A stretch of 64,000 nucleotides of DNA from Lentzea kentuckyensis. Its GTDB lineage: Bacteria > Actinomycetota > Actinomycetes > Mycobacteriales > Pseudonocardiaceae. The notes below the pieces were generated by a model. It did not search any database. It worked only from the letters and a program-made list of their open reading frames with translations, and was not told the DNA's origin. The position numbers and the translations under genes are program-made. Within the stretch, counting starts at the first letter, position 1. Each line of letters starts with the position of its first letter. Below, piece by piece: positions 1 to 7,742 of the stretch. The stretch is taken from positions 1-64,000 of the forward strand of contig NZ_MUYM01000070.1 in the NCBI RefSeq assembly GCF_002150765.1, given 5' to 3'.

Positions 1-1950
1 CCCGGCACGCACCCGACGCCAGGCTCTGCGCACACCCCGGGCAGCGGCCTGCCCACGCCACCCAACTCGGGCGGACACCAGTCCGGCCAGACACCGGCCT
101 CCGGCAGCGGCCTGCCCACCCCGCCGAACTCAGGCGGACACCCGTCCGGCCCCGGCACGCACCCGACGCCAACCGGCTCGGGCCTGCCCACACCTCCCGA
201 CCACGCAACCGCCGGCACCGGCACCGCGACGGCCCCAGCGCCCGCAGGCTCCGGCGGCGGCCTGCCCTCGCCTCCCGGCCACCCGACCCCGAGTTCGGGT
301 GGCGGCCTGCCGTCGCCTCCGGGGCACCCGTCTCCGAGCGCTGGTGGCGATCTGCCGTCGCTGCCCGGACACCCGTCCCCGAGTTCGGGTGGCGGTCTTC
401 CCTCGCCTCCCGGACACCCGAGTCCCGGCACGGACCACCCGTCGCCCACAGCACCGTCCGGCACCACGCCCCACGACACGTCGGGCACTCGCCCGCACGA
501 CACAACCCCGCATGACGGTGGAACGCGTCCGCACGACGGGACGCCAGGCGACGGTGGAACTCGCCCGCACGACACGACTCCGCATGACGGCGGGACGCGC
601 CCGCACGACGGGACGCCGCACGACCAGTCTGGGACGCGTCCGCACGAAACCACGCCCACCGGGTCGACGGACACCAAGCCTCACGACACCAAGCCGCACG
701 ACACGACACCGCACGAGTCCGGCGCCAAGCCACACGACTCAGACGGCCAGCCTCACGACACCGGCAAGCCCCACGATGCCGACGGCAAGCCGCACGACGG
801 TGCCCCCAAGCCGCACGAGACCGATGGCAAGCTGCACGACGGTGACGGCAAGCCGCACGATGCGGACCCGAAGCCTCATGACGCGGATGGCAAGCCTGAC
901 GACGGCAAGCCGCACGACGCTGACGGCAAGCCCCATGACACCGACGGCAAGCCTGACGACGGCAAGCCGCACGACACCGACGGCAAGTCCGACGACGGCA
1001 AGCCGCACGACACCGACACCAGCGGTGCCGACGCGGGTCCTGCCGACGACGGCAAGCCGCACGAAGCCGCCCCGGACCACGAGGCCGCCCCGGCCGACCA
1101 CGACGCCGACGCCAAGCCGCACGGCCAGGACGCGGCGACCGGCGAAGGCCACGAGAACGCCCCCAGCGGCCCGCCCACCAGCCCCGACCTCAAGGGCCAC
1201 TTCGACGCCGCCGCGATGGCCGCGCAGGGCCAGGGCTACCAGCACCAACTCGAGCAGATCCTGCCCAACCAGGCGGATCGGGACCGGTACGTCGAGCTGA
1301 GCACGAAGCTGTCCACCGAGCTCAGCGCGCAGGAGGCCCAGCACGTGGCCGACGTCCGCAACCAGATCAAGGTGGGCACCGGCGACATCGTCACGAAGGC
1401 GCTCAGCCCGAGCGCGGTCGACACCTACCTGCCGAACCAGCCGCACGCCGCGGGCAGCAAGCAGGAGACCTGGCAGAACCAGATGGGCGGCTCGATCGCC
1501 CGCGGCCAGGACGTGGTCGTCGACAACACGCCACAAGGGTTGCGGGACAGCCTCGCGCTGGACGACAAGGGCAAGGGCTGGACGCCCATCCCCGCGGGCG
1601 CGCAGACCGCGATGCAGTTGCGGTACGAGGTCACCGACCAGAACGCCGGCAACCACAACGTGCCGTTCGGCGGGCCGAAGAAGGACGTGGCCGACTACCA
1701 GTCACCGCAGGAGCAGGCGCACTACGAGGCGTCGCAGAAGCAGATGGCGGCGGCCGGTGGGTCCACGAAGGTGTACGACGGGTACGACCCGTTCACCGGT
1801 ACCGGGTCCACGATGGGTGGCATGCCGGAGTGGCGGGTCGACGGTGGCACTCCGTTGCCTGATCGTGCCGAGATCTGGCAGGTGAACGCGGACGGAACTG
1901 AGAAACTGCACGCCGTGTACGACCGCAAGTTCGGCTGGACGAAGCTCTGA
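1..1950 (+). CDS. Repeat-rich polymorphic toxin, C-terminal part (5' end outside window)
   Basis: The frame is open from base 1 to a TGA at 1948-1950, so only the last 649 residues of a larger protein are present. Residues 1-150 are Gly/Pro-rich with repeated GLPSPPGHPSP-like units; residues 155-375 are a His/Asp/Lys-rich tract of KPHDxDG-type units; the last ~245 residues are a globular domain of normal composition. That domain has RGQD (codon for R at 1501), an FTGTGST motif and PEW...EIW, and ends in GWTKL. The same motifs in the same order occur in the gene two downstream. A long low-complexity stalk ending in a small variable domain, with a short gene overlapping its stop (TGATG), is the architecture of secreted polymorphic toxins with immunity genes. 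The R, T/S, E order could be an ADP-ribosyltransferase-like triad; this is a guess. The secretion route and N-terminus are not visible. Confidence 0.7.
   Translation, partial: PGTHPTPGSAHTPGSGLPTPPNSGGHQSGQTPASGSGLPTPPNSGGHPSGPGTHPTPTGSGLPTPPDHATAGTGTATAPAPAGSGGGLPSPPGHPTPSSGGGLPSPPGHPSPSAGGDLPSLPGHPSPSSGGGLPSPPGHPSPGTDHPSPTAPSGTTPHDTSGTRPHDTTPHDGGTRPHDGTPGDGGTRPHDTTPHDGGTRPHDGTPHDQSGTRPHETTPTGSTDTKPHDTKPHDTTPHESGAKPHDSDGQPHDTGKPHDADGKPHDGAPKPHETDGKLHDGDGKPHDADPKPHDADGKPDDGKPHDADGKPHDTDGKPDDGKPHDTDGKSDDGKPHDTDTSGADAGPADDGKPHEAAPDHEAAPADHDADAKPHGQDAATGEGHENAPSGPPTSPDLKGHFDAAAMAAQGQGYQHQLEQILPNQADRDRYVELSTKLSTELSAQEAQHVADVRNQIKVGTGDIVTKALSPSAVDTYLPNQPHAAGSKQETWQNQMGGSIARGQDVVVDNTPQGLRDSLALDDKGKGWTPIPAGAQTAMQLRYEVTDQNAGNHNVPFGGPKKDVADYQSPQEQAHYEASQKQMAAAGGSTKVYDGYDPFTGTGSTMGGMPEWRVDGGTPLPDRAEIWQVNADGTEKLHAVYDRKFGWTKL
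37..1140 (+). repeat. Tandem degenerate peptide-coding repeats in the toxin stalk
   Basis: The first block (about 37-430) encodes repeated GLP(S/T)PP followed by GHP or NSGGH units. The second block (about 470-1130) encodes degenerate (K/R)PHD(x)DG and GTRPHDTT units spaced 12-30 bases apart. They are in frame with the toxin gene and probably form an extended, low-complexity linker. The repetition also produces long spurious open frames on both strands. Confidence 0.85.
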
Positions 1951-2363
1951 TGACCCAGTACTCCCAGGAGATGGCTGAATACCGCGGCGAGGTCTACTTC
2001 GCGGGCGCGGAAGGTGACGACGTCTGGATCCGCAAGATCCCCGGCGTCACCTACGCGCACGCCGAGGGCTTCCAGACCTACGGCAGCCGCGAGTTCAAGA
2101 CGGTCGCCGTCAAAGAACTCGACGCCTGGTACCGCGAGACCTGCACGGCCACTTGGCGCGGGCAGCCGTTCAACGTCATCGCCGTCGACAACGGCAAGGC
2201 GGAGGCGGGGTACGCGGGCGGAGAGTACGTCTGGGCCGCGCAGAACGGGCTCGAAGGCGACCAGTACAACGGGTACCGCGCGACGCTCGACGTCGACGAG
2301 CTCGCCGACGTGCGGGTCGACCGCACTGATTTCCTGGCGCGGTGGAAGGAGAACCGGGGATGA
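1950..2363 (+). CDS. Probable immunity protein for the upstream toxin domain
   Basis: 137-residue acidic cytoplasmic protein without signal peptide or membrane segment. Its ATG overlaps the stop of the toxin gene (TGATG), so the two are translationally coupled. It is clearly related to residues ~195-310 of the next gene: both have K/EYRxxxxxxDF-type starts, TxRGxxFxxI, a YxGExY-like segment, an AxQxGL segment and end with (E)LADVRxD/EVSDIRGD. Small acidic proteins encoded directly after a toxin are usually cognate immunity factors. I do not recognise a named Pfam immunity family, so the role is inferred from context and from the fused homologue downstream. Confidence 0.6.
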   Translation: MTQYSQEMAEYRGEVYFAGAEGDDVWIRKIPGVTYAHAEGFQTYGSREFKTVAVKELDAWYRETCTATWRGQPFNVIAVDNGKAEAGYAGGEYVWAAQNGLEGDQYNGYRATLDVDELADVRVDRTDFLARWKENRG

Positions 2364-3331
2364 GCACGCCACAGGCCGTGCGCAAGGCGGCTGGCATCGG
2401 GCCGGAGACGATCCTGCAGAAGATCGTGCACCCCGCGATCGCGCAGCTCTACCTGGGCAACGTCGTCGTGCCGGGCAAGTTCGAGCCGCACCGCGCCGCC
2501 GGGTTCGTCACGCGCGGGCAGGACTTCCCGCAGGGCACCTCCGACCAGTTCGCGGAGGCGTTCGGCGTCGACAAGGTCGCGGACTGGCCGAGGGGCACGC
2601 AGTACCTGCTGCGTTTCCTGGCCCACACGACGGAACTCTTCGACACCAGCTTCGGCGGGCCGACGCTCGACGGTGCCCAGAAGATGGGCACGACCCGCGT
2701 CTACCCGGTGCCGTTCACCGGCACCGGCTACACGCCCAGCGCGAACCCGGTCCCCGAGTACGTCATGGAGCTCGCCGAACTCCCGGCCGGCACCGAACTG
2801 TGGCGGTTCGAGCCCAGTGGCGAGGGGCGCAGCGTCGGCAAGTACGTCAACCGCCAGACCGGCTGGATCCCCACGGGTGACGTCGGCTTCGGCCCCGGAA
2901 GGTATTGGCAGGCCCCGGTTCCGCTGCGGCCGACCGTCCGTCGTGGACTGATCGGCAAGTATCGGGACCAGCACTTCGACGTCGACTTCGGGCCCGCGCC
3001 CGGCTCGGTCCTGCTGCACCCGCTGGCCGGTCAGCCCGTGCCGCCGGACTTCACCGACGGGTTCCTCGAGGTGCCGGACGCGGTCGTCGAGGAGCTCCAG
3101 CTGGTCCGCACGCTCTGCACGTACCGGGGGGCCGAGTTCGAGATCATCGGCGTGCTGGGCGAGCAGGCCGTGCTGCACTTCCTCGGCGAGAACTACGAAA
3201 CCGCCCAGCAGCTCGGTCTGTCCGAAGTAGACTTCCGGCAGTGGCGAACCTTGGCCCAGCGCAACGAGGTGAGCGACATCCGCGGTGATGCCAGGCCGAT
3301 TCAGCGCGGGCTCTTCGCGAGGGAGAACTGA
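2360..3331 (+). CDS. Fused toxin-like plus immunity-like protein
   Basis: 323 residues, start chosen at ATG 2360 (ATGA overlap with the previous stop, GGAG-type RBS upstream). Residues ~45-175 align by eye with the C-terminal toxin-like domain ending at 1950: TRGQDF, a W-x2-G-x-Q segment, FGGP, GTTRVYPVPFTGTGYT, VPEYVMEL, LPAGTELW and a final R-x2-GW. Residues ~195-310 align with the probable immunity protein at 1950-2363. There is no signal peptide or repeat stalk, so it probably stays in the cytoplasm. It may be an immunity decoy, a self-neutralised toxin, or a cassette from which the separate pair derived. Homology is seen directly; function is inferred. Confidence 0.6.
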   Translation: MSTPQAVRKAAGIGPETILQKIVHPAIAQLYLGNVVVPGKFEPHRAAGFVTRGQDFPQGTSDQFAEAFGVDKVADWPRGTQYLLRFLAHTTELFDTSFGGPTLDGAQKMGTTRVYPVPFTGTGYTPSANPVPEYVMELAELPAGTELWRFEPSGEGRSVGKYVNRQTGWIPTGDVGFGPGRYWQAPVPLRPTVRRGLIGKYRDQHFDVDFGPAPGSVLLHPLAGQPVPPDFTDGFLEVPDAVVEELQLVRTLCTYRGAEFEIIGVLGEQAVLHFLGENYETAQQLGLSEVDFRQWRTLAQRNEVSDIRGDARPIQRGLFAREN

Positions 3332-3334
3332 GAG

Positions 3335-3784
3335 ATGACCACCCCGAAGGACAGCTGGAAGCCGGCTGAGCTGCGGGCGGCCGAGGCGCAGGTCGACGCG
3401 CGCTTCAAGGAGGCGCAGGACCTCGCGAACCGCCTCAAGGACACGCCGCTGCCGCCGGTCCCGCCCGTCGACTTCAAGGCGATCGCCCAGCAGGTCGAGC
3501 GGGCGGCGCAGGAGAAGGACGCGCCGGAACAGCTGAAAGCCCTGAAGCGCAAGGTGGACGCGGGCGAGTTCTCCTGGGAGGACGTCGTCTCCGGCAAGGC
3601 CGCCCAGGACCCCGACGTGCAGGCCATGCAGCAGGAGAACGTCAACAAGATGAAACAGGCGTTCCAGATGCTGCAGGAGGGCATGACCGCCGAGGAGATC
3701 ATGAACGCGCAGGACCCGCGGAGAAACAGGGGTGACGACGGCGACGAGATGGCCCCTGATGTCTTCACGGAGGACAAGTGGTGA
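3335..3784 (+). CDS. Hypothetical toxin-locus protein ending in FTEDKW (paralogue 1)
   Basis: 149-residue, highly charged, mostly helical protein with no signal peptide. Begins 3 nt after the fused toxin/immunity gene and overlaps the next gene, so it is part of the same operon. Residues ~70-95 contain GEFSWEDVVSGKAAQDPDVQ, which matches GLSWRQVLTGEAAHDPLVR in the next gene. Both proteins end with an acidic linker followed by FTED(K/A)W. The family is not one I can name. A conserved extreme C-terminus suggests a docking or secretion tag, for example for a type VII apparatus or a chaperone; that is inference. Confidence 0.6.
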   Translation: MTTPKDSWKPAELRAAEAQVDARFKEAQDLANRLKDTPLPPVPPVDFKAIAQQVERAAQEKDAPEQLKALKRKVDAGEFSWEDVVSGKAAQDPDVQAMQQENVNKMKQAFQMLQEGMTAEEIMNAQDPRRNRGDDGDEMAPDVFTEDKW

Positions 3785-4185
3785 TGACGGCCTGGCGGAC
3801 ACCGGACATCCTCGCGGCCGAGGACTTCCTGACCAAGAGCGTCGCTGAGACGGACCGCGCGATGCAGTCCGCCCAGCAGGGCCTCAAGGCCAGGGAACCG
3901 TCCACTGAGGACGTTCGCAGGGTGATGCAGTTCGCCAAGTCCAGCGACGCCTCACCGGCCATGCGCCAGCTCGCCGACCGAATCGCCCGTGGTGCGGGCC
4001 TGAGCTGGCGTCAGGTCCTCACCGGCGAGGCGGCCCACGACCCGCTCGTGCGCCAGGCGCTCGACGCCGACCGCGCCACGCTCGACCAGCTGATCAAGGG
4101 CGAGACGGCCCCGCCGCCGGCCCCGCACAGGCCCGCGCGCCGCGACGACGACGAGCCGACCCAGTTCACCGAAGACGCCTGGTGA
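3784..4185 (+). CDS. Hypothetical toxin-locus protein ending in FTEDAW (paralogue 2)
   Basis: 133 residues from ATG 3784, which overlaps the previous stop (TGATG); GTG codons at 3778 and 3781 are alternatives. Helical, with a conserved GLSWRQVLTGEAAHDPLVR segment, a Pro-rich linker and the C-terminus FTEDAW shared with its upstream paralogue. Last gene of the operon: menA lies immediately after it in the opposite direction (stop codons adjacent). Function unknown; co-transcription with the toxin genes suggests a helper role in toxin handling or export. Confidence 0.6.
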   Translation: MTAWRTPDILAAEDFLTKSVAETDRAMQSAQQGLKAREPSTEDVRRVMQFAKSSDASPAMRQLADRIARGAGLSWRQVLTGEAAHDPLVRQALDADRATLDQLIKGETAPPPAPHRPARRDDDEPTQFTEDAW

Positions 4186-5058
4186 TCAGTCCAGGAACAA
4201 CCCGGCGCTGACCAGCACCGCCCAGGCCAGCATCGCGATCCCGGTGAACTGCAGCACCGGGATCAGGTCACGGCCACCGCGTCCGGCGGCCACCCGGCGC
4301 ACGGCGGGCAGCAACACCGGCGCCGCGAGGAAGCCGAGCAACGCGTACGGCACCCGCACGGTCATCCCCAGCGCGATCAGGAACGGCACCGCCACCAGCG
4401 CCAGGTACAGCCTGCGGGTGTCCTTGTCGCCCAGCACCACGGCCAGGGTCCGCTTGCCCGACACGGCGTCCGTCGGGATGTCCCGCAGGTTGTTCGCCAC
4501 CAGTACCGCGGCCGAGATCGAGCCCATCGCGATGGACGCCCCGATGCCGATACCGGTGATCTCACCGGTCTGCACGTACAGCGTGCCCAGCACCGCGGCC
4601 GGTCCGAAGAAAAGGAACACCGCGATCTCGCCCAGGCCCGCGTAGCCGTACGGACGCTTACCGCCCGTGTAGAACCACGCTCCCGCAATGCAAACGGCGC
4701 CCAACGCGAGCAACCACCAGCGTCCGGACAGCGCCACCAGCGCGACGCCGGCCAGCGCGCCGATCCCGAGCGAGATGAACGCGGCCAGCCGGACCTTCGT
4801 GGGCTCCGCGGCGCCGGAACCGGTCAGGCGGAACGGGCCCACCCGGTTGTCGTCGGTGCCGCGGATGCCGTCGGAGTAGTCGTTGGCGTAGTTCACGCCG
4901 ATCTGCAGCGCCACCGACACGACGAGAGCGAGCACCGTGTAGAGCGCGTTGAACTCGTCGATGTGGTGTGCCGCCGCCGCGCCCACGATCACCGGGGCGA
5001 TCGAGTTGGGCAGAGTGCGCGGGCGGGTCCCCTGGACCCACTGGACGACTGAGGCCAT
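4186..5058 (-). CDS. menA: 1,4-dihydroxy-2-naphthoate polyprenyltransferase
   Basis: 290-residue integral membrane protein of the UbiA family with about eight hydrophobic segments. It joins the polyprenyl tail to 1,4-dihydroxy-2-naphthoate, giving demethylmenaquinone. The first Asp-rich Mg-prenyl-PP motif is NYANDYSDGIRGTDD (about residues 56-70) and the second lies in NNLRDIPTDAVSGKRTL (~190-205). Length is normal. Starts with ATG at 5058. It is transcribed toward the toxin operon, with menE and menB further upstream on the same strand, matching mycobacterial order. Confidence 0.95.
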   Translation of the reverse strand: MASVVQWVQGTRPRTLPNSIAPVIVGAAAAHHIDEFNALYTVLALVVSVALQIGVNYANDYSDGIRGTDDNRVGPFRLTGSGAAEPTKVRLAAFISLGIGALAGVALVALSGRWWLLALGAVCIAGAWFYTGGKRPYGYAGLGEIAVFLFFGPAAVLGTLYVQTGEITGIGIGASIAMGSISAAVLVANNLRDIPTDAVSGKRTLAVVLGDKDTRRLYLALVAVPFLIALGMTVRVPYALLGFLAAPVLLPAVRRVAAGRGGRDLIPVLQFTGIAMLAWAVLVSAGLFLD

Positions 5059-5104
5059 GCCTCCATCCTCCGCTATGGCCGCTGAGGACCCGCCAACGGG
5101 TGTA

Positions 5105-6193
5105 TCAGCAGCTAGTCGCGCCGGACACGCCGGCCACGTACGCCTTGGCGATGTGCTTGCCGGACGCGATGCGGTACCAGATGTTCGACGTGCCCTGCGT
5201 GCCCGACACCGACTCGCCGGTCAGCTGGCAGGTGACCCGGACCTGGGCGTGGTTCGCGGCCAGGCCCACCTGCGACGTGGAGGAGTTCGCGCCGCTGCGC
5301 ACGTTCACGGTGCCGTTCGCGGCCGACGTGCGGACCGTCCCGACAGGACCGGAGCCGGTCCACAGGTACGTCACGGTCACCCACGAGTTCGTGGTCAGCT
5401 TCAGGCCGTCCCAGAACACGCCGTCGGCCAGGTCGATGCCGGCCGGGTTCGCGACCTTGCGGCCGGATCCGTCCTTGCCGCCGTTGTAGCCGTCCTCGTA
5501 CGCCGCCTGCGCCTCGGGCTTGCCCTGGGGCAGGTCCTTGAACGTCTCACGCGTCGAGGACGGGTTCCAGTAGTCGTCCTTGGTGTTCCACGGGCCGACG
5601 TCCCACACGGGAGCCCACTCGCAACGGCCGTTGGACGCGCAGATCTGCACGCTGTAGCTGCCGGAGTTGTTGGGCGCCAGGCCACGCCGCGACGGCAGCG
5701 CGACGAAGTGGTCGCGCGAACGGATCGTGTGACCGTTCGCCGTCGTGCCGCCCACCAGTCCCTCACGCGTCGCGTACACGCGGTATGCACGTCCGGCAGC
5801 AGCAATGGAAACGTCTTCCGACGCAGCAGGCGCCTGAGAAGCCGTCAGCTTCACCCGCGAAGCCTTGCCGCTGGACAGCACCACGCGGGTCTGGATGGTG
5901 GAGGTCGTCACCGGCAACGTCGCCGGCGCCTCCAGCCACTCGGTCCACTGACCGTCCGGACGCAGACCCCGCACGTCGACGACACCATCGCCGGTCACCG
6001 CCGCCGTGACCGCGTTGGCGGGCTGGGCGAGTCTGTGCGACCCGAGCTCGATCAGGCCCGTGCGCGGGGAACCGCCCCACGTGACGGCGTAGCCGCTGAC
6101 GTCGGCGGTCCATTCATTGGTGGCGGCCTGGGCAGGGGATGCCAGTCCGACCACCAAGGCGGCACCGGCGACCAGCGGTAACAGGTAGCGCAT
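5105..6193 (-). CDS. Secreted bacterial-SH3-domain protein
   Basis: 362 residues beginning with a clear Sec signal peptide (MRYLLPLVAGAALVVGLASP, cleavage after AQA near residue 24). The C-terminal ~75 residues look like a bacterial SH3 domain: TVNVRSGANSSTSQVG, then CQLTGESV, WYRIASGKHIAKAYV and a final Cys. The middle part (CASNGRCEWAPVWDVGPW, a pair of Cys) resembles secreted actinobacterial proteins of unknown activity. SH3b modules usually bind cell-wall peptides. No catalytic motif was recognised. It is monocistronic, between menA and the tnpB remnant. Confidence 0.7.
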   Translation of the reverse strand: MRYLLPLVAGAALVVGLASPAQAATNEWTADVSGYAVTWGGSPRTGLIELGSHRLAQPANAVTAAVTGDGVVDVRGLRPDGQWTEWLEAPATLPVTTSTIQTRVVLSSGKASRVKLTASQAPAASEDVSIAAAGRAYRVYATREGLVGGTTANGHTIRSRDHFVALPSRRGLAPNNSGSYSVQICASNGRCEWAPVWDVGPWNTKDDYWNPSSTRETFKDLPQGKPEAQAAYEDGYNGGKDGSGRKVANPAGIDLADGVFWDGLKLTTNSWVTVTYLWTGSGPVGTVRTSAANGTVNVRSGANSSTSQVGLAANHAQVRVTCQLTGESVSGTQGTSNIWYRIASGKHIAKAYVAGVSGATSC

Positions 6194-6317
6194 GAGAAAC
6201 CCCCATCGCTAGCGCGCACGGCCTGGGTCCGCGCGCTTCGCGGGGAGAGTTGTCCTCAGCGGTAAAGGTTCACCTAAATCTCCCACTTTCGGCTGAAACG
6301 TCAGTCGGTACGGCCAG

Positions 6318-6716
6318 GTGACCCTTCGGGTGCCGACGCCCGAGCAGGCGGTGGCACTGAGGGCGACTCTGCTGGCCTGTAATGCGGCCGCGTCGTGGCT
6401 GTCTGAGCGAATGCACGCTGCCAGTGAGTTCCGGAAGTTCGACGTGCAGAAGCGGTTCTACGCTGAACTGCGAGATCGGTTTGGACTGGCGGCGCAGCCG
6501 ACCATCCGGGTGATCGGCAAGACTGTGGACGCATACACGACGTTGCGTGCCAACCTCACGGCAGGGAACTACGGACGTCCAGGGACAGATCGGCGCCGCA
6601 AGATCGAGTCCAGCCCGGTCGCGTTCCGCCCAGAGGCGGGGCAGCCGTTCGATGCGCGCTGCCTGTCTTGGCAGCTCGGCAATCGCCTGCACCTCAGGGC
6701 CGAGATCATGACCTAA
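6318..6716 (+). pseudogene. 5' remnant of an IS605-family tnpB (OrfB) gene
   Basis: The 132-residue frame (GTG 6318) reads like the N-terminus of actinobacterial TnpB: TPEQAVALRATLLACNAAA, WLSERM, FYAELRDRFGL, then YTTLRANL and RKIESSPVAFRPEAGQPFD. Full TnpB is ~400 residues and carries RuvC (DxxE...D) and zinc-finger parts; all of these are missing. The frame ends inside the menE 3' end (10-base overlap at 6706-6716), which marks a deletion or recombination junction. No IS ends were recognised. It cannot encode an active RNA-guided nuclease. Confidence 0.7.
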
Positions 6717-7740
6717 AAGAGTCGGCCACTGCTGTTCTGTCGACTTTGCCCGGTCCGCGCAACGGCAGCTCGGACACGAACCGCACCAGCTTGGGCGCCG
6801 CCGACCGACCGACGGCCTCGGTCACCGCGGCCCGCAGATCCTCGACGGACGGCGACACCCCGCGCGCGACCACAGCCGCGGCCACGACCTGGCCCCACTC
6901 GTCGTCCGGCACGCCGACGACACACGCCTCCAGCACGCCCTCAACGGTCGCCAGAGCCCGTTCCACCAGCACCGGAGGTACCTTCTCGCCACCCGTGACG
7001 ATCACGTCGTCCGCACGCCCGAGCACCTCCAGCCGCCCGTCGCGCAGCCGGCCGAGATCACCCGTGCGGAACCACTCGCCGAACGGTTCGGCGCTGCCGC
7101 GATACCCGAGCGCCAGCACCGGTCCGCTGATCTCTATGACGTCGTCCGTACGCACTTGGACGCCGCGCAACGGCTCACCGTCGTACACACACCCACCGGC
7201 CGTTTCGCTCATGCCGTACGTCGTGACGACCTGGACGCCGAGCGCGCGCGCCTGCTGCAACAGCTTCGGCGGGGTGGCGGCGCCGCCGATCAGCACGCCG
7301 TCGAACTGCCGCAGCGCCTCGAGCCCCGGTCCCTCGCCCACGACGAGCCGGGACAGCTGCGTCGGCACGAGCGCGGTGTAGTGGCGTCCCGGCTGGGCCA
7401 GCACCGGGCGGGCGGCCTGCGCGAAGCCCATCGCGCGGAAGCCCTTCGACAGGTCGAGCACACCGGGCGTGGTGCCGGCGATGATCGACCGCACCAGCAC
7501 CTGAACACCGGCGATGTGGCTGGTGGGCAACGCCAGCAGCCACGTGCCGGGTCCGCCGAGCCGTTCGTGCGTGGCCTCGGCGGACGTCGTCAGCGCGCCG
7601 GCGTCGAGCAGCACGGTCTTCGGCTCGCCCGTCGACCCGGAGGTGGACACGCCGAGCACGGCCCGCTTCTCCCAGCCGTCGAGCGGGCCGTCCACCAGGG
7701 GGTCTCCGCCGCCCAGTGCGGCGCGCAGTTCGTCGAGCAT
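6706..7740 (-). CDS. menE: o-Succinylbenzoate-CoA ligase
   Basis: 344-residue ANL-superfamily adenylating enzyme that activates o-succinylbenzoate with ATP and CoA in menaquinone synthesis. The P-loop-like motif STSGSTGEPKTVLL is near residue 33; the A5-like motif TYGMSETAGGCVYDG, the A7-like FRTGDLGRLRDGRLEVLGR and the hinge followed by VTGGEKVPP are present; the catalytic Lys lies in RGPGKVDR near the C-terminus. Short like other actinobacterial MenE. The last residues (ADSFRS) overlap the tnpB remnant, so the natural terminus may have been replaced. Two bases separate it from upstream menB. Confidence 0.93.
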   Translation of the reverse strand: MLDELRAALGGGDPLVDGPLDGWEKRAVLGVSTSGSTGEPKTVLLDAGALTTSAEATHERLGGPGTWLLALPTSHIAGVQVLVRSIIAGTTPGVLDLSKGFRAMGFAQAARPVLAQPGRHYTALVPTQLSRLVVGEGPGLEALRQFDGVLIGGAATPPKLLQQARALGVQVVTTYGMSETAGGCVYDGEPLRGVQVRTDDVIEISGPVLALGYRGSAEPFGEWFRTGDLGRLRDGRLEVLGRADDVIVTGGEKVPPVLVERALATVEGVLEACVVGVPDDEWGQVVAAAVVARGVSPSVEDLRAAVTEAVGRSAAPKLVRFVSELPLRGPGKVDRTAVADSFRS

Positions 7741-7742
7741 GG

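Noticed and set aside
130..1656. Long minus- and alternate-frame open frames (Arg/Val-rich proteins) over 130-1656
   Set aside because: They are shadows of the repetitive GC-rich toxin gene; composition is low-complexity and only the frame continuing into 1950 has a normal domain.
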